From an uncultured Bacteroidota bacterium (lineage in GTDB: Bacteria > Bacteroidota > Bacteroidia > Bacteroidales > WCHB1-69): a DNA stretch of 32,499 bases. The notes under the pieces were generated by a model. The model was given only the letters and a program-made list of their open reading frames with translations. It was not told the DNA's origin and did no database searches. This document shows, in pieces, positions 13,503 through 25,400 of the stretch (position 1 is its first letter; each line of letters opens with the position of its first letter). A program made the translations under genes and the position numbers. Where the stretch lies: NCBI GenBank assembly GCA_902802755.1, contig CADCNH010000014.1:1-32499 (forward strand). The letters run 5' to 3'.

Positions 13503-15146
13503 CTACCACAACACCGTATATATCACAACCAGCAGTATGCACACGGCGTAGGCGCAGATGTTGAAACCGCGCTCGGTTCTGAACAGCTCTGAGGTTAGCG
13601 ACAGTCCCTTGGCGTCGTCATCGTTGGGACTGGTGCGGAGGCTCACTAAAACGGTGATGGCCATGGTGAGTAGGCAGGTGTAAAACATCTGGTCGATAAA
13701 CGGCATATCGATGGGTAAAAATTTGAGTAGCAGTGCAATAGGTATGGAAAGCAAGACGCCTACAATGGCTCCGTAATTGGTGGTCTTCTTCCAGAAGAGT
13801 CCCAAGAGGAATAAGGCTAAAATGCCAGGACTGACTAAGCCTGTGTATTCCTGAATATATTGGAACATTTGGCCCACGCTGCCTAAGAGCGGAGCTATCA
13901 GACAGGCGATGACCAAGGCCACAGCCGCGGAGATTCTTCCGACGGTTACCAGGTTGACAGGTCTTCCTTTCTTTTGCTCCATTTTCGGGGCAAAATAAGC
14001 CTTGAAGATATCCATGGTGAAGATAGTGGAGGCTGAGTTGAGCATAGAGGCTAAGGAAGAAATGATGGCGGCGGCCAAGGCTGCCAATACCAGTCCTTTT
14101 AGTCCCACCGGTATAAAGGTGCTGATGAGCCAAGGATAGGCGTTATCGTTGTTGAGGGCACCGTTGCTCAGGCTGAAAGCCTCTACCGCACCATAGCTGC
14201 CTTCGGTGAACATGACGTAGGCAATAATGCCGGGGATAACCACGATGAAGGGGATGAGCAACTTGAGGAAGGCGGCAAAAGCCAGACCTTTTTGCGCTTC
14301 CTGCAGCGATTTGGCGGCAAAGGCCCGCTGGATGATGTACTGGTTGAAGCCCCAGTAGTATAGATTGGCTACCCACAGGCCGCCGATGAGCATGGCGATG
14401 CCCGGCAGGTTGTGGAACTCGGGATTGTCTTTGGAGAGAACCAAGTGGAAGCGGTCACCAGCTACATCGGTGAGGTGGCGGACGCCTTGCGACAGGCTGC
14501 CATCGGGACTGACATAATGCAGGGCCACCACAGTGGTGATGATTCCGCCCAAAACGAGCAGAATAACTTGCAGAATGTCGGTCCAGGCCACTGACGACAG
14601 ACCGCCCCGCAGCGAATAGCTGGCGGCGATGACAGCCAGTCCGATGATGGCGGGCACCAGCAAAGAGCCGTCGCCTGTGCCGATGATGGTGTCAATGGCT
14701 TTGGCTCCGAGAAAGAGCACGGAGGTCAGGTTGACGAAAACGAAAAGACCAATCCAGAACACCGCCAGGATGGTTCTCAGACTTCGGGAGTAGCGTTTTT
14801 CTACGAATTCTGGAATGGTATAAATACCTTGTTTGATGAATACTGGCATGAAGAACTTGGCCACAATGATCAGGGTGAGTGCGGCCATGAACTCGTAGGA
14901 AGCCACGGCAAAACCGCCGGCAAAGCCCGAACCGGACATGCCAATAAACTGCTCCGCGGAGATGTTGGCGGCGATCAACGAAGCACCGATGGCCCACCAA
15001 GGCAGACTCTTCCCCGCCAGAAAGTAATCCTCGGCGGTCTTGTCCTTTTTATTGGTTTTAAAAGCCACCCACCGCCCCAACACAACGATGAGGAGCAGGT
15101 AAACGGTGAAAATGATGATGTCGATGGTGTGAAATGTGGGATTCAT
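13503..15146 (-). CDS. Sodium:solute symporter, SGLT type, probably galactose or glucose
   Basis: A 547-residue member of the SSS family, with about 13-14 hydrophobic helices and an extracytoplasmic N-terminus. Family marks are YFLAGKSLPWWAIGASLIAANISAEQFIGMSGSGFA (read at about 41-76), YTIPEFVEKRYSRSLRTI, YSLRGGLSSVAWTDILQ, LYYWGFNQYIIQRAFAAKS and LASMLNSASTIFTMDIFK. Known members couple inward Na+ flow to uptake of sugars or other solutes. It begins 94 bp downstream of galactokinase and lacks an obvious -7 box of its own, so cotranscription and a galactose-type substrate are inferred. The ATG is at 15144-15146; the gap is filled by degenerate heptamers. Confidence 0.92.
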   Translation of the reverse strand: MNPTFHTIDIIIFTVYLLLIVVLGRWVAFKTNKKDKTAEDYFLAGKSLPWWAIGASLIAANISAEQFIGMSGSGFAGGFAVASYEFMAALTLIIVAKFFMPVFIKQGIYTIPEFVEKRYSRSLRTILAVFWIGLFVFVNLTSVLFLGAKAIDTIIGTGDGSLLVPAIIGLAVIAASYSLRGGLSSVAWTDILQVILLVLGGIITTVVALHYVSPDGSLSQGVRHLTDVAGDRFHLVLSKDNPEFHNLPGIAMLIGGLWVANLYYWGFNQYIIQRAFAAKSLQEAQKGLAFAAFLKLLIPFIVVIPGIIAYVMFTEGSYGAVEAFSLSNGALNNDNAYPWLISTFIPVGLKGLVLAALAAAIISSLASMLNSASTIFTMDIFKAYFAPKMEQKKGRPVNLVTVGRISAAVALVIACLIAPLLGSVGQMFQYIQEYTGLVSPGILALFLLGLFWKKTTNYGAIVGVLLSIPIALLLKFLPIDMPFIDQMFYTCLLTMAITVLVSLRTSPNDDDAKGLSLTSELFRTERGFNICAYAVCILLVVIYTVLW

Positions 15147-15174
15147 TGTTTCAATGTGCTAATTGTTTTTAGGG

Positions 15175-15195
15175 GTCAGTGGTCAGTGGATAGTG
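15175..15195. repeat. Heptamer array (GTCAGTG-type), about three units
   Basis: GTCAGTG, GTCAGTG and GATAGTG in register, between the symporter start and the galactokinase stop. A related motif appears in the other orientation at about 5965-5980. Confidence 0.65.
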
Positions 15196-15216
15196 ATTAG
15201 GTGTTAATAGTTACAA

Positions 15217-15243
15217 TTTTCAGTTTTCAGTTTTCAGTTTTCA
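15217..15243. repeat. Heptamer array (TTTTCAG-type) overlapping the galK stop
   Basis: Three exact TTTTCAG units (15217-15237) and a partial fourth. The last bases, TCA at 15241-15243, are the TGA stop of galactokinase on the minus strand, so the array reaches the very end of the coding sequence. Confidence 0.85.
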
Positions 15244-16317
15244 ACTTACATACGTTTCTGCAACTATGCTAAATTTCTCTTCGTACGCTTTGCCAAGTTC
15301 TTCGGTGAATCTTTCCACTTGTTCTTCGGCAATTAATGTTACGGTGCAGCCTCCGAAGCCGGCACCGGTCATGCGGCTGCCGAGCACACCTTCAAACTGC
15401 TGTGCCCATGCGACCATATAGTCCAGTTCTGGGCAGCTCACCTCGTAGTCGTCGCGTAGCGAGGCGTGCGAGGCATTCATCAGCTGGCCGAAAGTGGCCA
15501 TGTCCTTGCATTTGAGAGCTTGTATGGCCTGCTTCACCCGTTCGTTCTCACTGACAGCATGGCGGGCACGCTTGAGCAGGTTGCCGCTCAGATAAGCTGA
15601 TAGTTGCTGAAATTTTGCCATGTCCAATTGGCAAAGCTCTTGAATATCACAGTGTCGTTGCAGTATTTCCAAGGCTTGTTGGCATTCGCTACGCCGTTGG
15701 TTATATGCCGAGTCTACCAGACCGCGTTTTTTCTTGGTGTTGGCAATCACAAACTTCAGTCCTTGCATTTCCAAGAGAACTTGCTCATATCCCAAAGTGT
15801 TGCAATCCAGTGCAATAGCGCAATTCTTTTGGCCGAAGCCCGAGGCAAACTGGTCCATGATGCCGCAATTCATACCCACAAAATCATTCTCGGCATGTTG
15901 CGCCATCTTGACCAGCTCTAAAAGAGTGAAAGGATTGTTGTTCAGATTGTTGAGGGCTAATGCGGTAACCATCTCGATAGAGGCGGAAGAGGATAGCGAT
16001 GCTCCTATGGGCAGATCACCTCGGTAATGGAAATGGAGGCCGGTAGGAGCAGGAATACCTCTGTCGGTGAATTCTTTGATGACCCCCAAGGGATAGTCCA
16101 CCCAGCTGTGTTGTCGTTGTGCCAGCTCATCACTTCGAAGGGTGAAGGCCATGGCATCGTTTCCCGAGGAGAATCGGCAGCAATCGGTTTCGGCCAACGG
16201 CGTGACGGTCAGATAAGTCCCCATGGACAATGCTGAGGGGAGTACCAGTCCTCCGTTGTAGTCGGTGTGGTCGCCAATTAAATTCACACGCCCTGGGGCA
16301 AAAAACGTAAAGTTCAT
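15241..16317 (-). CDS. galK: Galactokinase
   Basis: A 358-residue GHMP kinase that phosphorylates alpha-D-galactose at C1, the first committed step of the Leloir pathway. The galactokinase signature APGRVNLIGDHTDYNGG occupies 7-23, the ATP-binding motif LPIGASLSSSAS 103-113, and GIMDQFAS carries the catalytic aspartate (Asp155). The C-terminal GSRMTGAGFGGCTV is intact. The protein starts about 20 residues closer to the signature than E. coli GalK. An in-frame TAA three codons upstream of the ATG and a -7 box 23 bp upstream show that the short N-terminus is genuine. It is followed by the symporter gene; galT, galE and galM are not in the window. It is divergent from the giant secreted protein. 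Confidence 0.95.
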   Translation of the reverse strand: MNFTFFAPGRVNLIGDHTDYNGGLVLPSALSMGTYLTVTPLAETDCCRFSSGNDAMAFTLRSDELAQRQHSWVDYPLGVIKEFTDRGIPAPTGLHFHYRGDLPIGASLSSSASIEMVTALALNNLNNNPFTLLELVKMAQHAENDFVGMNCGIMDQFASGFGQKNCAIALDCNTLGYEQVLLEMQGLKFVIANTKKKRGLVDSAYNQRRSECQQALEILQRHCDIQELCQLDMAKFQQLSAYLSGNLLKRARHAVSENERVKQAIQALKCKDMATFGQLMNASHASLRDDYEVSCPELDYMVAWAQQFEGVLGSRMTGAGFGGCTVTLIAEEQVERFTEELGKAYEEKFSIVAETYVS

Positions 16318-16339
16318 ACGATTTTAATTATTTCCGCTG

Positions 16340-16347
16340 CAAAGATA
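16340..16347 (-). promoter_or_regulatory. -7 promoter box of galK
   Basis: The minus strand reads TATCTTTG, an exact TAnnTTTG match, 23 bp before the ATG. A 3-of-4 -33 candidate (TTTA) lies at a 20-bp spacing. Confidence 0.6.
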
Positions 16348-16414
16348 GTGTTTTTTGTTGGATATTGTAAAGATGGAAAATACTAACAATTTATTGAAAG
16401 TTATGAACAATTTG

Positions 16415-16444
16415 TTGTTATTTAAATATATAATCTTAATTTTG
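16415..16444 (+). promoter_or_regulatory. Promoter of the giant secreted-protein operon
   Basis: The -33 TTG (16415-16417) and the exact -7 box TAATTTTG (16437-16444) are 19 bp apart. The ATG of the giant gene is 55 bp downstream. This supports starting the protein at 16499 and not at earlier in-frame codons, which precede the promoter. Confidence 0.7.
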
Positions 16445-16498
16445 TCAATTGAAAATTTATTCTTACGCAAACAAAGAAAATTTAATATAAAAACGCTT

Positions 16499-19400
16499 AT
16501 GAAAAAACTATACTTTTTGTTGACTTTTTTTGTCCTTGTCTCCATGAGTTGTATGGGACAAGTGATTTTTTCAGAGAGTTTTGAAGATGATGAATCATTT
16601 TTTCAGAACTGGTGGTTCATAGATGAGGATGGTGACGATTACGATTGGCATTTGGTTTCTGGGCCAAGTGGTGTGATCGCACAAGATGGCTCAAGTTGTG
16701 CCATCTCGTACTCATTTGATTACTATGAAGGTCCATTGGCACCTGACAATTGGATGATTTCGTCGCCAATATATTTGAGTGGATTTTCAACCCTGTCATT
16801 TTGGGTGAATTCCGACCAGACCCTTCCAGGTGAGCATTATGCGGTGTATATCTGTCCTTATAACTCGGAATTTGATTTGCAGGATTTTGAAGTGCTGATT
16901 CCAGAAAGTGTCGCAACAGGTCAATACGAGAACATTACGGTAAATATTCCGAGTTCTTATTTTGGGAAATCTGTTTTTATTGCTTTCAGGCATTTTAACA
17001 CAGTCGGCCAAAATTATCTGGTGATTGATAATGTGACGGTTACTGTTACACAGTCTTTTGAGGATATCAATACGTTGAGCGTGAGTGATTTGACTCCTGT
17101 GTCAGCGACAGTTAATGCTCTCTTTGATCAATCGGCGATGCCTTTTATGGGTAATTCTGAAGAGGGGATTATGCTTGGTATTGCTTGGACTACTGATCCG
17201 AGTTTTACTGTGATGAATACAAGGAGTTTGTTTGTGGATGGTTATGGAATCTGGCCGTACAGTTTATTGGCTTCGGAACTGCTTCCGGAAACTACCTATT
17301 ATGTGCGTGCTTACTATGACTTTACTTATTATGACGAGACTTTGGAAAGAAATAATCACATGACCGTCTATGGCAATGTGTTGAGTTTTACTACACCTGT
17401 ATGTACTTCAGAAAGCGAGGACTATGTGTCGGTGTGCGATGAATATTCAGTGTCTGTCAGCACTATGCTGCTGCACGAGGGGTTCAATGATGGAATACTG
17501 CCTGCTGGTTGGAGCATAGTGGATGCTGATGGGGATGGACAGAGTTGGGTGTATAAAACGGATATTCCTCATACAGGGACTTCATGTATCTCTTCAGCCT
17601 CATACAATAATGCAGTCTTGTTTCCGGAAAACTGGTTGATTACATCAGCTGTAACAGTGCCGGATACGGGTGTTACAACTTTGTCGTGGTGGGTGGCTCC
17701 TCAAGATGAAAGTTGGGGTGCGGAACATTATGGGGTGTATGTTTCCACCACTTCGAATGCTGTAGCTGATTTCAACGGCGAGGCTATTTTTGCTGAGACC
17801 TTGTCAGGTGCTGGTTGGAGACAACACTCGATGAGTTTGAACGATTATGCGGGGGATACAATTTATTTGGCTTTTGTACATGAGAATTGTTCTGACCAGT
17901 ATTGGTTGAATTTGGATGATATTGAGGTGGTAAATGTAAATGTTGCTGATGTGTTAACACAAAGTGGTGTATATAACCTTACATATACCAATCAATATGG
18001 TTGTGATTCGCTGGTGACTCTGCACTTGAGTGTTTCGGATGATCCAGTAGTCACTACCCTTCAAGTGATGAATGTCACTTCCGTTTCTGCTGCGATGGGA
18101 GCTCAACTGTTGATGTATTGTGAAGGCGAAGAACCTATGCTGGGAGTCTGCTATGGTGTCAATCCTAATCCCACGATAGCAGATAGCTGTTATATCGGTG
18201 GAGCACAGGATGGGGAATTATGGCATGAATTCGAGTGGTTAGAGGCGAATACCACCTATTATGTTCGTGCATTGGCTATCACTAACACGGATACTGTGTA
18301 TGGACCACAAGTGAGTTTCACCACCTATGGTTATATTAATATGAATGTCACAGTGGTTTCGGAAAACACAAATTTGCCGATTGCGGGTGCGTCAGTGTAT
18401 ATGTATTATGGAGAATATGTTGACAATCACTATTATAGGACGAATATGATTGCTGAGGGAATGACGGATGCGTCTGGGATCTTTTCCGTTGGGAATTTAG
18501 TTATGTCATCATCTCCGGAAATACTGTTTGTCACAGTGTATGCGGAAGGTTACTATGATAGAACATACATTTATACTGATGCATACGCTGGTACTTTGAA
18601 TAGAACTGTCAGTATGCCTCCCACACCATGCTACCAGATTCCCTATGAAGTGTATTGGCAAGAGGAAAATGGTGAGTATGTGCTGACTTGGTGGTCGGAT
18701 CTTGAAAATATGGCTGGTCCAAAAGGCAAGGGTGATTTCGACAATCCTGATGATCCAAATAATTCAGAGGTTTTGGCATATTCTTATATTGTTTTGGAAA
18801 ATGGTGTTCCGATTGCGGATAGTCTCACAACACCTGCCTATATAATACCTTCCTTTAATTCACAGTCATGCTATCAGGTATTAAGTGTTTGTCCTAATGG
18901 AGCGATTTCTGACACATCCGTTTGTGCTGTGATACATCCTGTGTTACCTACAGTGGTTACTGCCTCAGTGGATGATGTAACATCTACCACCGCTTTGGTC
19001 AGTGGTGAAATTACTTTCAATGGTTACGATGAGATATATTCCAATGGCTTTGTCTATAGTACCATCCCGAGCCTTGATAGTGGCGGCTTGCACTATCGTT
19101 ATATTAATAATGATAGCCTTTTTTCAGCGGAAATTTCAGGCTTGCAGCCGGAAACCACATATTATGTATGGGCTATTGCCATCAACTCGATGGGTATATC
19201 TTATGGCAACATGTTGAGTTTCACTACCACCAGGGAGTGCCATGCGCCATTGTCTTTCAGTGTAAGTGACGTGCTGGCAACTTCCGCTGTTTTAACTTGG
19301 CAGGATGACAACGATGACGAACAGTTGTTTTTTGAGTTGTCATACAAAGCTGATGAAGATGCCTCCTGGACGGTCATTCCCAATTTGACAAGCAATTATT

Positions 19401-22400
19401 ACATGTTAAGTGGGTTGCAGCAGAATACATCCTACACTGCACGTATTCGCACTTATTGTGATGTTGATGCGCACTCGCCATACTCCATCATCTCTTTCCG
19501 GACAAATTGTGTCGGTGGCTCTAGTGAAACTCTCATTGGAAATACGACCTCTACTTCCGATGGCGCATATTTGCCATTAAATACTTTTTATAATTATTCT
19601 TATTCTCAACAGATTTATCCTGCTGATGAGATAGGAAGTGCCCGAACTATTAATGTAATTTATTTACAGTATTTTTATACCTCTAGTATTACTCGTAAGT
19701 TGGATATTTACATGGGACATACCACAAAAAACTATTTCTCAAGTGGTAGTGACTGGGTGCCAGCAAATGAATTGACTTTGGTGGACTCCTGTGTTTTTGT
19801 GACTTTCTCTCCCAATAATAACACTGGTTATTGGGTGGCAATACCATTAAGTACTCCCTTCGAATACAATGGTACTGACAATTTGGTGATTGCCGTTGAT
19901 GATAATACGGGTAGCTATACTTCTTCAGGTGAGAAATTTTATACACATTATGCCGGTAATTATACTTCATTGTATGTTTGTTCGGATGGTACGAATTATA
20001 ATCCTTTCAGTCCAACAAATGGTACCAAAGATGTCTATCGTAATAATTTGAGAATACCAGGTATTTGTAATACAGAGGGCTGCGACCGTTCCAATGTGTA
20101 TGTTTCAAATTTGACTGACTCTTCAGCGACTATAGCTATTGCACCTGGAAGTGGTGTGCAGGGCTACGAGTTGGAGTATAAGCTAGAAAACGATAATGCC
20201 TATACTAGCATTCCGGCTCAGGGTACTTCATACACAATTACAGGATTGTCTTCGAATACAAACTATGAACTTCGAATTCGTTCGGTATGTGATGGAGGGG
20301 AATACAGCGACTGGAAAACTGTCAATTTCACTACGCCAGTAAAGAACTACGACCGTTTGTATGTGACCGCCAATGGCACGGGTGACGGTAGTAGTTGGCT
20401 TAACGCCACAAATGATCTTGTTTGGGCGTTGAACACCGCGAGTATGGTGAATCAAACATACGGCTCCATGCCTGAAATATGGGTTGCCGAGGGTGTTTAC
20501 TATGGTAATGTGGAAAATAATGTGGCATTCCTGATAGAGGATGGCTCAAAACTTTATGGTGGCTTCGCGGGCAACGAAAATTCATTGGAAGAACGCAACA
20601 TTCAAGCGCATCCCACTATTCTTGATGGACAGAATAGCCGTCAGGTGCTCAATCAGAATTCAAATGGTAGTGATAATTTGGTCATTATTGATGGTTTTAC
20701 AATTCGTAATGGTTATGTTTCAGGTTCGGGTGGTGGCGCGAATATAGGCTTGGCAGAGGTGAGAAACTGCCGTTTTGAGAATAATACGTGTACATCAAGC
20801 GGTGGTGCGGTTTTTGTACGCATAATCAGCAGAAGCAATGGTTATAATTTCCGTGATTGTGAATTTGTGGGAAACACGGCCTCCTACCGTGGTGGTGCTG
20901 TATGTGCTGTCAATAATAGCGTTAGCTTTATTAATTGCAAGATAAGTGGCAATACTGCTAGCAATAATGGTGGTGGTGTGAGTGGTGGCTGTAAGATGGT
21001 GAATTGTGAAATCAGCAATAATACTGCAGGTTATTGTTCGGGTGTGTATGACCTCTCCGACACGATAGTGAACTGTGATATCGTGGGCAATGTGTCTTTA
21101 TATAGTGGTAATGCGGGCTTGTCGGATTTCAACGGTGTCATGATCAATACAGTGGTATGGGGCAATACTTATGCCGGTACATCCGCGAATCTGAAGAACT
21201 GCAATAATATGACGGCTTTCAATTCCGCCATAGAAGGACTGGATGGCAATAATGGAGTTATCAATCTGTCGAGTGATAATTTCGGCAGTGATCCAAACGT
21301 GAATTATCCGTTCTTTGTGTCTTCTGAGAATGGTGATTACCGTCTGCGTATAGGCTCTGCTTTGATTGATGCGGGTATGGCAAACGATTATTTGGGTTCT
21401 TATGATATGGCTGGTGAGAGCCGTGTGTATGGCGATGCGGTGGAAATCGGCTGCTACGAATTCCATAATGAAGAATACTGCCTAAAACCCATTGACTTGG
21501 CAGCGCGGGATGTGATGAGTAGTTCAGCACTGATTATGTGGCGGGATGGTGGCAATGTGACAGAATTGTCGTATTATGAGCTGTCATATAAGACTGAAGA
21601 TGCTACAGAGTGGACGGTGTTACCAGAAGAACTTCAGGGTACTTACCGTATGCTGGCAAGCTTGCAACCCAGTACCAACTATATGGTTCGTATGCGCTCA
21701 TTCTGTAACAACGGACAAACCTCAGAATATACTTCTGAACTGGTGTTCACTACTAGTCCTTCACAAAGTTCGATAGCTTGTGCTTTCGAAGGGAATACGA
21801 GCGCGATAATAAATGGTCCGTCAAACCTTACGAATTATGCTGGCAATCTACCTTCGAATTTCTATTACAAATATGGTTACTCACAGCAAATATACTTGGC
21901 TTCAGAAATAGGCGGTGGCGGTTTGATTACTTCGCTGGCCCTGCAGTATTTCTATTCAAGTAACCAAACCAGAACTATGGATATCTATCTGGGACATACA
22001 ACCAAATCATCTTTCAGTAGCAATTACGATTGGGTTCCTTTGGAGGATTTGACCTTGGTGTATTCAGGTACTATTACATTCAATCGCAATGGGTCGAATT
22101 ATTGGTATAATATTACGTTGCAAAATGAATTTGAATATAATGGTATAGATAATTTGGTGCTGGTGGTTGATGACAATAACGGCAGCTATACAAATAGTTC
22201 TAACAAATTCTACACAAACCAATCTACTGCGGGGAATCTTACATTATATGTTTATTCAGATGGTACTAATTATAATCCGGCTAATCCGTCTTTTAGCGGT
22301 ACTTTAGCTGAATACCGTAATAACTTGAAACTGAATGGACAGTGTATTGTTAATCCGGATTGCGAACGTTCGAACTTGGTGGTGATGAATGTGACGGAGA

Positions 22401-25400
22401 ATTCGGCTAAGTTGGTATATGCACAAGATTCATCAGCATTAGGCATCGAGTTGCAATATGGGATTGCGGGAAGTGATAACTACGAAACCTTGCAGGCATC
22501 TGGTGGAGAATATGTTTTGACGGGATTGCGTTATAATACGACTTACGAAGCGCGCATCCGTACAATATGCGACGGTAATATACAAAGTTCATGGAAAACG
22601 GTGACTTTCACCACTTCATTGATTAATCTTGATAAGTTGTATGTTACTAATACTGGCACTGGTGATGCCAGCAGCTGGGAAAATGCTACCGATGATTTGG
22701 CATGGGCAACGAATACGGCTGCTAGAATAAAAGAGGTTTATGGTACGAATGTGGTGGTTTGGGTGGCCGAAGGAACGTATTATGGAGCAAATGGTGAGAA
22801 TGCGTTTACCATGACGGATGGTATAAATGTATATGGTGGCTTTGCCGGTACTGAAACCGAGCTGTCACAACGTGATATCAATGCACATCCCACTATTTTG
22901 GATGGACAAAACAATAAACGTGTACTGAATCAATCGGTCTCATTTAACACGAAGACCGTGTGGGATGGCTTTGTCATACAGAATGGTAATGTCACCTCAT
23001 TCTCGAGCACTTCAAATAATAATTGTGGTGGTGGCGCGTTTTTGCGTGCCAGAGGTGGTTTGAGAAATTGTCGTATCATCAACAATGCGGCGTATAATGG
23101 TGGTGGTGTGTATTCGTATGCATCATCTTCATATCCTTGCACACTAGAAGCTTGTACAGTATCGCATAATACTGCCTCGAACGATGCGGCAGGTGTTTAT
23201 GTATATTATATGTCCTTGAGTAAATGCGTGGTGTCACATAACAGAAGTACCAATACTAGTAGTGGCTATGGTGGAGGTGTATATGTTGGCTATGCTAATA
23301 GCAGCAGAGATATCATCTCCAATTGTTTGATAGCGAACAATACTTCCGCTTATGCAGCTGGTGTTTATTTGAATTCAGGAACAAAGATTTTGAATTCCAC
23401 CATTGTTAGAAACAAAAACAGTTCAACCAGTATGGGTGCAGGTGTATATGGCTATTCTACTGCTACAATAGTGAACAGCATTGTTTGGGGTAATCGTAAT
23501 GTCAATGGTGAGGCAAATCTGGGAGGCAATTACGATTGTCAGTACAGTGCGGCTGATGGGGCATACGCGGGAACAAACTTTGTCGCCTTGTCGTCGGAAT
23601 CGAATGGTAATAGTCTTTATTACCCGAATTTTGTTAATCCGTCACAGGTCGCTGGTAGCGGGGATGAAACCGCAAATGTGGATTGGCACATAGGGGAGGG
23701 CTCTGTCTGTATAAACAGAGGTAATAATGCGGCATTGGGTGTTGCCGACAGTGTTGACATGGATGGTAATGATCGTATTCAGGTACAAACCGTTGATTTG
23801 GGCTGCTTCGAATCGGCATACGATGGTATTACCTTGCCCGAATATAATGGTATAATATATGTTGCTGAAAATGGAACTGGTAGTGGTACAAGTTGGAATG
23901 ACGCCATGTCTTCTCTTTCTGATGCATTGTCTTTAGCTTTCATACACAATGCTGATGTATGGGTGGCTGAGGGTACCTATTATGGTGACAGCATATCGGC
24001 TAGCGCCTTTACTGTCGTTGAAGGAGTAAATGTATATGGTGGCTTCATAGGCAATGAACCGGCTAACTATGACCTTTCACTGCGTGATGTCAAGGCTCAT
24101 GTCTCTATCCTTGATGGTCAGCACAATCAGCGTTTGTTGTTCCAAAACACGGATTTCACGGTCACTCATACAGTATGGGATGGCTTTACCCTGCAAAATG
24201 GTAGAGCCCATACGGTTAGTAATGGTAGCAACGACAGGGCATACGGAGGCGCCGCTTACCTGAAACTTGGGTTCACATTGCGGAACTGTGTGATTACAAA
24301 TAATGCCGCAGTTTATGGTGGTGGTATATATGTATATTATTATAATTATAATACTACTGATACTACATTTTTGATTAATTGTACGATTAGCCATAACTCC
24401 TCTACATACAACGGAGGTGGCGCATATTTGTATAAGAATGTCGTGGCAGATGGTTGCTCGTTTGAATACAATAGCAGTCGTAGTAGTGGTGGTGGTATTT
24501 ATATGAATAACCAAGTATTGCTGACCAACTGTTTGATTGCCAACAACACTACCTATAACAATTCGGGTGCTGGCGTTTATAGTAGCAGTTCCAATAATAC
24601 GGTAAGAAATTCCACCATCGTCAATAATGAAATTTCAAGAGGTAGCTCAACAGGTAGTTCTTCCTATCATGGTGCGGGAATTAATGGCTATTACGCAACA
24701 ATTACGAATTGTATTGTATGGGGTAATAAGAATTACGGGATGCCGAATGGAATAGAAGGTTCTTATTTTACCACATCATACGTGGCTTCTGATATTCCTT
24801 GTGAAGGTACTAATAATATAGTTTTATCACTTGAGAATGATGAACAGAATTGTCTCTCTCCACATTTTGTAAATCCTTCGTTAATGGCTGGCATCGCAGA
24901 TGTTACTGACAGCGTGGATTGGCATCTGCAACAGGGGTCTCCCTGTATCAACCGTGGCGATAATAGTGTGGCTGATATTCATGACTTTGATGGTAATGCC
25001 CGTGTGCAGATGGATACCATCGACTTGGGTTGCTACGAATCTCCATATTATGGAGTTGTAATGCCTAACTATAATGGTATTGTATATGTGAAAGAGAATG
25101 GAGCTGGCAATAGGAGTGGTGACAGTTGGGAAAATGCAATGTCTTCCATCCCGTCGGCTATGAATGTGGCGATTGTAAATGATGCGGTAGTATGGGTGGC
25201 GGCAGGAACCTATTATGGCGATGGAACTTCCGAAAATGCTTTTGTCATGCAAGAGGGTGTGAATGTCTATGGCGGCTTCGCCGGTACTGAGGATGCTGAT
25301 TATGACTTGAATCTGCGCGACTTCGAGACAAACACATCTGTCCTTGACGGACAATATACACAACGTGTGCTGGTGCAAAAAGATCATTTTTCGGCGAATA

